Of a stretch of DNA of 64,000 bases, positions 22,075 through 33,619 are shown in pieces. The DNA comes from Neodiprion pinetum (Eukaryota > Arthropoda > Insecta > Hymenoptera > Diprionidae), in contig NC_060233.1 of NCBI RefSeq assembly GCF_021155775.2, positions 3,018,501 through 3,082,500 of the forward strand, read 5' to 3'. The position numbers and the translations under genes were made by a program. Under the pieces are notes generated by a model, which saw only the letters and a program-made list of their open reading frames with translations, had not been told where the DNA came from and made no database searches. Within the stretch, counting starts at the first letter, position 1; each line of letters opens with the position of its first letter.

Positions 22075-22095
22075 GGGGGGGGGGGGGGGGGGGGG
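22075..22095. repeat. G tract of 21 bases
   Basis: Uninterrupted run of 21 G, able to form G-quadruplex structures and prone to length error in sequencing. Confidence 0.9.
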
Positions 22096-22156
22096 AAGAG
22101 GAAAAGTGGCTTTGGAAAATGACTGAAGGTGACTCGGTGGATGGAAGCGAGGAACG

Positions 22157-22199
22157 AAGGAAGAAAGAAAGGAAGGAAGGAAGGAAGGAAGGAAGGAAG
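22157..22199. repeat. (GGAA)n array
   Basis: About ten GAAG/GGAA tetranucleotides just downstream of the G tract. Confidence 0.93.
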
Positions 22200-22490
22200 A
22201 AGCCAACCAACCTTGGAGGCATCCTTCGTCCTTTCCTCATCCCGCAGCTTCGCGAAGCATAATCCAATTTGTGGTCTCCCCCGAACGAAGGAGGAGACAC
22301 GAAGCGTCACTTTCAGCGACGTGTGCCGACTCCCTGATGAAATAACAATATTGTTTTTCTATCTCGCGATATAAAACATTGATATCTGCTCTCCTCGTCC
22401 TTGCGATATCTGTACATACGTACCAACACGCATATGCAGACACACGGACGCGCAGTTAGAGAGGAAGTTAACTTCTTACAACACATGTTT

Positions 22491-23123
22491 GTATGGGGCA
22501 TTCCACGCCGATTCAGTTAACGGTTGATCGTGACATTTTTTCTAATCGACGATTCTTCCTACTTTAGAACGATTTCCGAAAAGCTTCTGAAAAATTTTCA
22601 AATACTTTTTCAATCACTCGTCTTTGCCCTACGATTTTTCAAACCCATCGCAAAAACGTTTTTTTCTATTTTTTTCAATCGATTTTTCTGTTTTCATACA
22701 TGTTGAAAATCTACTATAAAATTTTGAAACAAATCGTAAGTGTGTTTTATAACCGGAGAAACAAATTGATAAATCAGCACTCAAATCGGAGATACGGTAT
22801 GTATTGTAATGAATTTTTAACAGGTACGAAAATAGAAAAATACGATTCAAAAAATAGAAAAAAACGTGTTCCCACTTTGAATATTACCGTGAGAATGTTT
22901 CGTTTCGAGGACGAAATTTTTTTCCTCCTTGTTTAATAAAAATCGATTTGGGTGTTCTTGAGATGGGTTTGAAGAATCACAGGGTAAAGACGAGTGACTA
23001 AAAAAATGTGTAAAATTTTTTTTAAAGTTGTTCAAGAGTCGTACTAAGGTGAAAAAAATCCTTGGTGAAACTGAAAAATGTCGTGATCAACCGTTTGCCG
23101 AGTCGGCATGGAATGCCTCATAC
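22491..23123. mobile_element. Long-TIR fold-back element with ATGGGGCATTCC ends
   Basis: The left end GTATGGGGCATTCCACGCCG is mirrored at the right end by CGGCATGGAATGCCTCATAC. Similarity continues inward for hundreds of bases, for example TCACTCGTCTTTGCCCT at the left against its reverse complement AGGGTAAAGACGAGTGA at the right. The two arms cover most of the 633 bases. There is no coding capacity. A single similar end occurs at about 61,117-61,135. Confidence 0.75.
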
Positions 23124-23690
23124 GTCCGTATAGGTATAGTTGCGCATCGAGAAAGTTTCTACCAATATTCTGCCGGCCTTCGCCCCCGTGTAGCGAGTGG
23201 ACAATGGGGGTAATAAAAGTGGCGTCGACGATGTTGCGGCATGGCAATGGAAGCGGTGCACAAGTGCCGACAACCGTACGAGCCTAGGGCGAGTATAATA
23301 ATACGGGGGGCGAAGGGCATCAATAGGAATGCCATTTGAAGGCGGTCTAAGAAACTGCTAATAAAGCCTCGCGGGTTGCGAAAAGAGCCCGCAACCTTCG
23401 GACGATGATGCCGAGGGGCGGAAGGGTGGAACGGAGGAAGGGAGAAAGGGTGATTGAGTGCCCCGTCCACCCCTAGACGAAACACAAAGGGCACGTTACG
23501 TAGCGGCCACCGCGAACTCCTCGCCCATTAACAGGATTCGATTGGCCCTCGAGTCCTGCTCCTTACGCCTCCGGTTCGGCGAACGTCAGCAGGGACTTGA
23601 CTTCGAGCTCTTTTTTTTTTTTTTTTTTAACAATGAAAATGATAACAGTCTGAGCGATTTGAGTTTGAGGGCCTGATTGTTGTAACAAAA

Positions 23691-24206
23691 TGACGGCATG
23701 AAGCATATAAGTAGCGAACGACTCCGAACTCGATCTCCTGACGTCATTTGTCCAACTCGTAACGGATGGAAAACATTTTTTTGAGTTAAAAACGACTTTT
23801 CGGATTAGAGCTCGTAGCCCAAATGATCAAAAAAAAAAAAAAATTGAAATATATATACGATTACGAACAAAAAATTTCACATTTCGACGAAAAAATTGTT
23901 AGAATGTATAAAAAAAAATGTTGGGATTGAAATTCAAAAATTTAGTAATAACCTCGAATCGATAAACAAGTTTTGATGATCGTGTCAAAATTTCAAGACG
24001 ATCGGATAAAAATTGACTGAGAAATCTGTGCTGACGAATTGTAAACGTGGTCGTTCGGTACTTATATTCCAACATATTCTTGAAGCTATAAATAATACAG
24101 CCCTCAAACTCAAATTGATCTATGTGTTTTAACTTTTTTTAAAGTAAAAAAATACTCCTAAAAACAGGTATGATTTTAGACCATCCAAACTTTAACCCCC
24201 CCTTAA
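23691..24206. mobile_element. TTAA-bounded MITE, family C, copy 2 (left-truncated)
   Basis: Matches 12,098-12,572 from AACAAAATG through GCATGAAGCATATAA, TGACGTCA, GATGGAAAACATTTTTTTGAG and GAGCTCGTAGC to the right end, where CCCCCCCTTAA is clean. The first 115 or so bases of the longer copy, including the left inverted end, are missing. Confidence 0.65.
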
Positions 24207-27200
24207 ATGTCAAATTTTGCTGCCTCTCGTTGACTTCACCGTTTCTTGAGCTCATTGCGAAACGAGCCTCATCCCATCCCTTAACTCGACGATCATATTT
24301 TGTTTTTTTTTCATTTGCGGCAGTTGTATATTATCTTACGATTCACGGATGACTGAAAGACTAGTTTCTTTGCTGTACAAATACCGTCGTTCGACCGAAC
24401 CAAGGGGTGCGTTTCGCTCTTAGACTCGGTGTCGCCATCTCTGAGGAAAACATCGAGACGCGCAACCCCTGTAATTTTATCTCAGACCTGAACCCTACCT
24501 GAGCAGCATATTGCGTGAACTGCCATGAAAGAATTTTCTTGAATTTATTAACAAAAGCTTCCTTTATTTCACCGTTGATACATTTACGTGAATGACGAAA
24601 ATTTTAAACAAGCATCGAACATCGCACAAGCAATTAACCGACTTGGTTTACAGGGGTTGAAATTTTACTTTCCAGAGGTTACACTCTTTAACCCTTTCAG
24701 CCACGCAATTCAGTTACTTGAAAATGCAAAAAAATGAAGGATTTCGTATGGCATGTACAAAAAAGAGTGCCACTAGAGTGGCTTCTGCGATTGAAAGGGT
24801 TGAGGTGGTTGAAGCATGGATTCCTCGGGGCAAAGATATGCCGATTTTCGAATAATTCAGCCGGAGACTAACCCGCGAACAGCATAATAAACTTACACCG
24901 AGTAGCAGACAGCGAATGGACAGGTTCGAGGGCGAGGGGGTGAGAAACCGGAACAGGGGGTTGGGGTTGGGTCTGTTTCAGATCTCCCAAATACCAATTA
25001 GAGACGGAAACTTCCCCTTTCATGTTGATTCCTGCTCCGAAGTTATCTCAAAGTTCGCATTGTTCTCCTCTTCGCGGGATCCCAACCCAATCTTCACCCC
25101 CATCCCCCGTCGTTTTCACACAGCTCAGGTACTTCCGTACGTCATCAACACTTAGTTCGATACTGCACGACGATCAATTCGCGAATGGTGGTTTACAGAG
25201 TTCTCGTCTTCACGCAAGATCACTTTGAAAGTTTTCCCAAACAATTCTGCAAAGAGCAACCCCCTGATACCAGTTCTTGTTTAATTTTTTAGTTGTTTTT
25301 TTTTTTCGTTCCTTTTCTTTTCACACTTTTATCGCGAAACAAAATTTTTCGATACATCGTCAGAGCTGTGATCTAAATACTCGATAAATTGTTTCAAATT
25401 TTCATCAACAATTTTGTATCACAAGGGGCGAAAGAGAAATGAAAAACTGAGAAATATACAGTCCAGCATCAAAATGACGTCGTGCGACCAACAAGGGTTG
25501 CAAAGAGTGCTTTTCGCTTCCACTCAGCCCGCAAAATTAAGGAGCGCTAATCGATCGTGGAACGGGTTTGCAAATATTGAAACCGGTTGTTGAGGGCCTG
25601 ACGACGCAACGGGGGGATGTTTCGGGCAAATATACCCTTGGTAAACATAACTTGTTCTTTCTCGAACCGCAGCTGTCACCCCCTCTGCTGACCGTAAGAT
25701 CGTGAAATTTTCCCGCGGATAGATTCCGACCCGGCTTAGAGAAATGAAGATTTTCATTTCGCCGGTGTGTTTGTGCCTGTTGGGGGATGAAAAAGGTCAG
25801 GGGGTGAGGGGTGGTGGACCGCCAGACATCGAGGGGTGGAATCGGTTTATCTGAAAATGCGGAACTGACGGAGGTGTTAAATTCCGCCGACCGTAAATTG
25901 AATTAAATCATTTAACGGCCTTATGTTTCGAGGGTGCGCAACCCCCGCGAGGCTCGGCCTCGTCGCCGCCCCTCGAATACCCGGGAGCTGATAAATGTAA
26001 CGAACGTTGTACCGGCGGCTGGGGTGAACGGGGGTCGTTTCGACGGACCGGAACTCCATTTGCACTATCTTTAACTTCGCCCCCGCGAACTTTAATTATT
26101 CACGCCTCCCTTCCTCCCCCTCCACCCCCCCACCCCCCCGTCCAACAGCTCGGACCCTAATAGCGACACCCTGGGAAAATGTTTATCTCCGATTTCACCC
26201 CGCAAATTGACACCCCTACTTATTCGGTAAAGATTCCGCGCGTGTATAATAACGCGTTTTGCCCGCAGGGAGCGTAGATCGCGCCTTTCTATATCGCCTC
26301 GCTTTTCTCCGTTTATTCCTCCCTCCCTAGAATATTACAGCCGTCCCGCTTATCGCCAATGACTTCCGCAATTGTCGTCGCCTAAATGCTTCAATAGAGG
26401 GCGTTCCTTCTAATTAGACGCTCGGTGAACTCTGCTTTACGCAAGAGGGAAGAATATCTCTGTTACGAAGGTTTTTTCGCGGTAACTTTTTAACGCGAAT
26501 TCGATTACGCTGAAATTGTCGTTTTGATAAATAAAAAAACACGTCGATACAGCAGACGTCAGACGACGAGTGATTTTAAGCGCTTTAGAAGGAACCTCAA
26601 ACATATTTTTGCGAATTTGAAACCAAAAGCTTTTTACTCGCAAAATCGATTTCCAGGACATTTTTAAGAATAATTTTTACCCTCGGAACACTTGAAAAAA
26701 ATATTTATTTCAGAGTCGATTATAACGTATACTCTTTTTGACCTGAAAACCGGGACTACAAGTGGAATATTATTCCCTTTCAACTTTTTTTCCTCATTTG
26801 CGGGAAACGTGAGATCACCTTGCTTCGCTAAGGTAGTAAATCTATCCGCGTGAATAATCTTTGACTTTATTCCCTTGTTACATAATGTAATATTACACAG
26901 GACTTCTAAAATTTTTTTTATGTCAGCTACGTGGGATGTTTTTGGTAAATATTATGTTTTCGAGTAGGTTGAATTCAAAAATTACTTCCATTTCCCTTCG
27001 TCACGTACGGTATTCTTGCAAAATACAAGGTGTTTGTATAAAAAAAAGCATAACAATAATGAAAAACGACACCATTTTATCGCAATGAACCGAACGATAT
27101 TTGTTATAAAATTAAACAAACAATTTCTTTATGAAATATATTTAACATTCCGTGTTCGTTCTTTTCGCATACGCGAAACCTTTTCTTCTTCTCTTCGATA

Positions 27201-28596
27201 CTTCTCCGAACACGCTTCCGCTTTCCATTTTCTCTTTCCCTGTTTGTATTTATTCTCGAGTCACACTCTAATACACATCAAATAAAAGTGAGAAATCACT
27301 TTTGCATAGGATTTTCATAATCGAGAATAGGATACCAGATTACGAATTAAACGTGAGATTCACGCTAAATGAAACCGCAAACACGACTTCAAGAAAAAAC
27401 CTGACTCGATGAAACTTTTCGAGTATTTTCCCCGGTTTCAGTGTGTGAAAATCTGTAAGAAACAGTATAAAAAACTTGTCCAATTTTTCGTTTTCAGACC
27501 TGCGTTGCAATGTCTGCATAGTTTAATTTCCTCGTTCTCATAATTTATCCTGCAAGTTATCCATCACCGGAATGCAATGTTCGAAGGCATGTCGCGTGAC
27601 GCATTTGGTTCGACATACTTTTGCGGCACATTATCTAGCACAGATGCCTGTCGAAGCATATACGCGTCATACACGTCAGCCCATAATTCTCCACGTTTTA
27701 TGTACATCGATACACTCGACGGCTTGTGCAGCAGCTCCGTGGCACCGCTGCTTCTTCTTTTTATCCCTCTTCTTCCTCCTCCTCCTCCTCCTCCTCCTCC
27801 TCCTCCTCCTCCTCCTTCTCCTCGTCGTCGTGACACGCGGAGTAAAAATTTATGCAAAAATCAATATACCTTACACGGTTACGTGACGGGCCAGAAGTAA
27901 CGACATCTGAATATCCGCTGCAGAGTTCCGTCGCATCGTCTAGTCGGTGTCGTATTTTATATTTCAAATTTTTGTGTTCATTTTTTCTCTTATCAATCAA
28001 CAAAAATTCCTCAAAAACATTCCCGTTTCCGGTTTCTCACAACGAAATGTCTATTTCCATCTGCGGTTCAAGAGAATAATTATATTTTATAATTCACTTT
28101 TCCTCTCTCTCGTTCCCTCAATTCGATAGATAAGTTAACGTTTTGAATTGAATCTGACAAATTTTCTACGATCAAATCATTGGTTGCTTGATTTTGTTTC
28201 TCCTACCAATAAGAATTAATCGTAGATTATTTAAGGAATTCTTATTTCCCGAAATATATTCACTTCATCCTAATAAAATTTGTAAGTAAGCGAATATTGT
28301 TGTCACTGGAAGAGTCTCAATTATTTGAATAATCCTTAGACGACGTTGACTCTATTTTAGTAACAAAAAAAAAGACGGATGATTAAAAACCTGCAATGAC
28401 TTGAATAAAAAAAGAAGGGCTTATCGAATGAAGCATCAGAAACAAAGTTAAGGATGTACTAGCTATTCATTCTCAAAAAAAAGTGAGTCTTATCGACAAT
28501 ATTGAATAGTTTATGACAAGATAAGAATCGGAAAAAATAAACCACAATAAAGGCGATAAGTAAACTGAATTTGAACCGTAATAATGCTTAAAATTT
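24207..28596. other. No identifiable gene
   Basis: Mixed composition. Around 24,688-24,805 AACCCTTTC and its complement GAAAGGGTT face each other, a possible small MITE. A GC-richer block at 25,500-26,400 has no recognisable coding exon. Confidence 0.5.
27773..27828. repeat. (CTC)n trinucleotide array
   Basis: Runs of CTC/TCC give poly-Pro, poly-Leu, poly-Glu or poly-Gly ORFs on either strand, none of which looks like a gene. Confidence 0.95.
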
Positions 28597-29034
28597 ATCA
28601 ATGAACTGTTTAAGCAAAACATTGTTCAACAAATTTATAGGGAATGTTTTTTTTTTGTGATATGAAATAAATTCGTTGATTTTTCTGAATATACATGAAT
28701 TTTTAAAGAATTTACTCATTATTTTAAAATTTCTGTTTTCGAAAATTAGTAAAGTCTGCATTTACGAAACTATTCGTTCGATGCCCCGGAAACTTCTTAA
28801 TTGTAACGAACAACGTTTTTACGAAAACGTGTCCAAAATCGACGATTCTTCCTCTATTTTAAAAAATTTTAAATCCTCGAAAACGGAAATTCCAAAGCAA
28901 TGAGAAAATTTCTTTAAAAATTGACGTTTACTCAGAAAAATCAACGAATTCATTTCACATGACAAAGAAAAAAAAAAAAAAAACATACCCTAAAAATTTG
29001 TTCAACAATGCTTTCTTCAAACAGTTTATTGACA
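28597..29034. mobile_element. Fold-back element, about 440 bp
   Basis: Left arm: TCAATGAACTGTTTAAGCA, TTGTTCAACAAATTTATAGGG and AATTCGTTGATTTTTCTGA. The right arm shows the reverse complements: AGTTTATTGAC, CCCTAAAAATTTGTTCAACAA and TCAGAAAAATCAACGAATT. Arms are about 165-200 bases and 80% or more identical by eye. Only a short AT-rich centre and no coding sequence. Confidence 0.72.
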
Positions 29035-29770
29035 ACTTTTGGGCGTTGTTATTATTGAAATTTAATTTTCTCACCGTCTTCATTCCGGTTAATATTTTTC
29101 CGATCCTTATCTCACCGCAAAGTACTAAACATCGTCGACGATATTCACTTTTGGTCGAGACTGTACAGCCAATGCACCCTTAAATTTTCCTCTCCTTTAC
29201 TTTTCGCGACCCCGTTCCCCGAATGAGTCAACGCGCCAAAGTCTCGGGGATCTTCAGGGTTCACTTGCGACCCCCAGAAAGGTGACCCCTGACCTTGGCG
29301 CAGTTGCATCGGTGCAGTTTCGACTCGGGGTGGTTTTAGGGTAGACGGGAGTCGTGAGAGACGAGCCACGTGGCGTTTCGAGAGCCGGTGCAATTCTCGC
29401 GCGTGCCACGAAGACGCGGATGGATGGGGAGGGTGAAAGGGGGCGAGGGGAAGCCTGGCTCACGCCCTCGCCCTCGCCCTTTCCTCCCTTTTCTCCACCT
29501 TCAACCCTGCATCCACTGCCTCCGCAAGCGCATATCTCATACCGCGGCGCTTTCTTTAATGGACCCTCTTAATAATGTATCAATCTCGCTTACGCGCCCC
29601 GGGGTTTCGAAGCATGCGACCCTTCGCCCCTTGCGATATTCAATTTTACCCCACCGCATGTATGCACAATATGTACATGCCCCTGTTTCTGCCTTCTTGA
29701 TCGATTCAACCTGGCCTTGGCGGCTATCGCCACGCGAACACGGCGAAACTATAACGAGATGTTTTAAGCA

Positions 29771-30350
29771 TGGATGGATTTTTAGTGTCTGGTATGGTAC
29801 GTATCCTCCGGAGCCGAAATGTTCTCTTGGACACAAGTACCGAAAATCAATAGTTTCCGAGATACAGGCTTCGTAAGGGGGTTGATGGATTTTTCTTTGT
29901 ATCCTATGGATTACGCGATTTTTGCGGATTACAAAGCTTCGAGGAGCAGTCGAAATCCAATATATCAATCAAAAAGTGCACAGTCGATTCGCAGAGACTC
30001 CGCAGACGTGTGAAAAACAGGACAAGTCGATTGTTGCAAGAGTCGGAGGGTCTCGTTCTTCATGCGAAATCTGACTTTGCACCTCCTTCCGGTAAACCAG
30101 CGAGTTAGTGGATGGAATGAACGCATCGATGGAATCAATCACAGCTTCCTGCCTGTTTTGAGAATCGACCGTGCAGCTTTTTAAGCGATTTGTTTGATTT
30201 CAAGTCCCTTTGAAGCTTAATAATTTACGAAAATCACGAAATCCATGGATATCAAAAAATCTGTACACCTTCCTTCCGAAGCCTGTATCTCGGAAACTAC
30301 CGATTTTTGAGCGGGAAAAAATGTACTATGAAATACCGAAAATCCATCCG
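29771..30350. mobile_element. Long-TIR fold-back element, family A, copy 1
   Basis: Same element as at 51,443-52,048, in the same orientation. By eye the central 400 bases (from GGATTACGCG to TATCAAAAAATCTG) differ by only about eight to ten substitutions. This copy lacks about 30 bases in the right arm that copy 2 retains, and it shows the same inverted arms (GGATGGATTTT at the left, AAAATCCATCC at the right). The ORFs overlapping it on both strands are by-products of the palindromic arms. Confidence 0.75.
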
Positions 30351-31197
30351 ATTTGACCGGAAGCCAATTTCCATAAGGACTCTGCGGGATCCTCTCCTCA
30401 AGATTACACAGTTATAGAAATAACCATCGAATATTAAATTTTTTTGTAAATACACACACACACATGTTTTACTTGTACGATTTATTTATCCGCCACATCG
30501 TGTCACTTTTACTTATCAGAAGCTGGGACAACTGCCTCGTGTCAACGTACCGTCTGCCTGAGACCTTATTTTGCTTTATGGGATCGATGGAAGAGCGTGG
30601 CAAAGGACGCGGGCGGTTTTTGTGGGTAAAAACATCGTTAACGTGACAACGCGAAGGCAACGAAAGGCGACGGGAGGAGGATGAGAGAGGCTCGGTGCTG
30701 GAGGAGGAGGAAGAAATTCTTAATACAGCTGCCTGGGGATGGGGATGGGGATGGGGGGAGGATTGAGAGCGCATAGCGACGTACCTGTATTACAATTTCA
30801 AATGAACGACCGACTATTGAATTAACTTCATTCATGGGAATAATAAAGCTTGTTTTCCCCGAGAATTCTCCGGCTCTTCTTATTCCGAGGAAAATTATTA
30901 TATACCGCCTCGACTAATTCGACTAATGCGATGCGAACAAGCAAAAAACTTCCCACCGTCCCTTCGGCTTCCTATACAAACTCCGGAGACAGTCGACTCC
31001 GGATCCTGGAACTCCGCCAAACTGCACTTTGCTTCTTCCTGCTGATCCTGTAAGGATAGTAACCGAAATTAATCCCACTCGAGGGTCGACGGTGAATTTA
31101 CTTTTTTTTTTTCTCAAAAAATCAAGTCCGGATGTGAGTCTTTGAAACTGTACCAAAGTGACGGGACATTATCGTCTGAGGCACCAAACGGCTAGTC

Positions 31198-31329
31198 CTT
31201 GAAGGGTTGGGTGCGTCCTGAACTTTCAAAGAATCCATTGTTTCTATAATTTAAAACAAAAATATAATAACAGAATTGTTTTAATCGTAGTGGAGTTTTT
31301 GAAAATTCAAGATCCACCTGACCCCTTGA
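31198..31329. mobile_element. Small inverted-repeat element
   Basis: The left end AAGGGTTGGGTGCGTCCTGAA with CTTTCAAAGAATCCA is mirrored at the right by TTTGAAAATTCAAGATCCACC and TGACCCCTTGAA. A related left end (GGGGTTAGGTGGGTCTTGAC) occurs at 53,157 without a clear partner. About 130 bp, non-coding. Confidence 0.45.
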
Positions 31330-32098
31330 ACTCCGTTTCGGGGACGATTAGCGGGTGGTCCAACAGCTCGGCCAGCCTGGCGCCCGTTAACGAGCGGCCA
31401 ATGCCGATGAAAAAAAGTGAACAAGGATAAAAAGGCTTCGGTTCGGAGCCGGCGCAGCGTCCTTAAACGCGATCCATCACTCGGTGCTACTTGGCGCAGC
31501 TTCCGCGCCATTAACGCGCGAGTATTTTGAACGATTTCGAATTCTCCGTCCATTTCCGCCCCTTAGATTCTTATTTACAACACTCTCGTCCTCGAGGATT
31601 CCGCCGGACGATTCCTGCGGGATTAATTCCTTGGGGTTGTCGCGACGCGCTCCTCGACGGATTACCGGTGTTTTCTTAGGGAGTCGGCTGCTGGCGTCCC
31701 GGCAATTTGTATTCCAGATAAACCGTTATTGATGCTGCCAATATTTCTTAGTCTTATAAAATAGATGCCGCCCTCGAGGGTGCGTTACTTTATTTATTTC
31801 GACGCGACGCCCGCCGACAAGATCGAACGTTGTCCTCGACTCTTTCTGCTCCCGAGCTTTCCATCCCCTTCCGGACTCTCGTTTCCTCAGCTTTTCGCTA
31901 TTCGATTGAAGCCTGGCGATCTGATGTCGACAGTTTCGTCGTACATTTTTCCAAGGTTTCAAAACCATCTTCAAGGTTCGTTTTTTTTTTATAAAAAGAA
32001 AGTTGCGATGAGTCTGAGCTGAAAAATATAACCGCGTATGGATAAATAGCGGAACCTGAAAAGGCTGAGAAACGGGATAAAATTTATTCGAGCAAGAA

Positions 32099-32461
32099 CA
32101 CTGGTCAACAAAATTTTGTAACAAGGAAGGTGCTTACTAATTTTGATAAATCTGTATACCCCCGTTATAAAACCATATTTTTTTTGATTCGATCAGGTCT
32201 AGTTTTTGTCTTATAGCTACTATCAGTAAAATTGAATGTTTATCCTTTTGACTTACCTTTTTTGATTCAGGGTGCTTTATTAATTACAATAAATACCAGT
32301 TGGTTAGTTACAATAAATAATAAAACACCCTTTTTTGAGAAAACTAAAAAAATCGTATTAAAATATCCAACATCAATTCTATATTACTAAACCTTGTTCC
32401 TAACTCAATCAATTGAAAATTTTCATCTTACACACAAAAAGCGAATTTTTGTTGCCCTGTG
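32099..32461. mobile_element. Candidate MITE with CACTGGTCAACAAAA ends
   Basis: The left end CACTGGTCAACAAAATTTTG and the reverse complement of the right end (CACAGGGCAACAAAAATTCG) agree at about 15 of 20 positions. The interior is AT-rich with no ORF. No target duplication was found, so the boundaries are tentative. Confidence 0.42.
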
Positions 32462-33417
32462 TAATCAATAAAAAATAAAAGGAAAAATCCTTCCTTCGAA
32501 TTCGAAACTTTCTTCGCAAACGAGCGTTTGAATATTACATAACGATCGCGTTACGCGGAAAGAGACGAAACTATAAAGACGGTAACACATTGGTGGGTAT
32601 AAAAGAAAGTACCGAACGAAGCGAAAGCACCCCTCGAGTACTCGGATGGTTCGATATCCGGTTCCCGGGAGTTTCCTCTCGGGTTTCCGGTCGTCGCGGA
32701 AAACTATGGAAAGCTGGAGTCGCCGCATGCAGCCGTAAGTTGTAACCGAATCCGCAACGCGGCCGTCTTCCGGATCCGCGCAACGCGTTCGAAACGCGCA
32801 GACGAAGAGTCCCAGGGAGATACGGAGGCCTTATTGGCTCACGCCCCTGACTTTCAGGCTTAAGCCGCGCAGTTTTATGCGAGGGAAGAACAGGGGGGCG
32901 CAAATCCTCCGCTGCGAGATGTGTATTGGATTACAGTGATTTTCAATTATATCCCCGCGGTACGACATGTGTGGATACGTTGGAAAAACAACCGCGACTT
33001 ATCTCGAGACGACTCCCGGGCTTTGCCTCCAGCTGAGTATGATTCGATTCGGAATTTCGCCCAGAGCCGTTATGGAGTTGAAACGCGTCGGTCTGACTCT
33101 ATTTTAGACGGCAAAACGACCCAGCGACTATTTTCAGCAGTAGTAGTTGTGGTTTATTTTTGCAAAATTATACATGAATTACAACAAAGTTTTAATTGAA
33201 ACATTTTACGATCCTGAAATAGTCTGATCTGATTTTTAGTGATTTTTATACTGATAGTTTGAAGAGAAAACAATGGTATTTAATAATAAATAATATAAGA
33301 CAAGTTTCAACAATCTTATATAAAAATTTATTGAATCTAGTATGAGATGGATTCTAGAATTTTTACGAAGAAAAAAATATTTTTAATCCTATAAATTAAT
33401 TTTTATTAACTCTAATT

Positions 33418-33619
33418 GGTCACTCTGGGTGAAATTCATTCCAACCATCTTTCAAACTCCTCGCAGAATCCCTTAGTCATGGTGATTTTGATTAGGAAAA
33501 CTGGCTTTTTCTGCGATCCTTAAACAATACCTAGAGATATTTTTTTTAGATTTTTAAAACTCATCATTACAGCTGGATTTCAATTTTTGGAACTGGGGTG
33601 AATTTAACCCCGTGTGGCC
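33418..33619. mobile_element. Candidate MITE, about 200 bp
   Basis: The left end GGTCACTCTGGGTGAAATTC and the reverse complement of the right end, GGCCACACGGGGTTAAATTC, agree at about 15 of 20 positions. The two ends are about 200 bases apart. No ORF; target duplication not clear. Confidence 0.42.

Noticed and set aside
29370..29968. Long ORFs on both strands
   Set aside because: Partly inside a fold-back element, and open on both strands because of base composition and palindromic arms.
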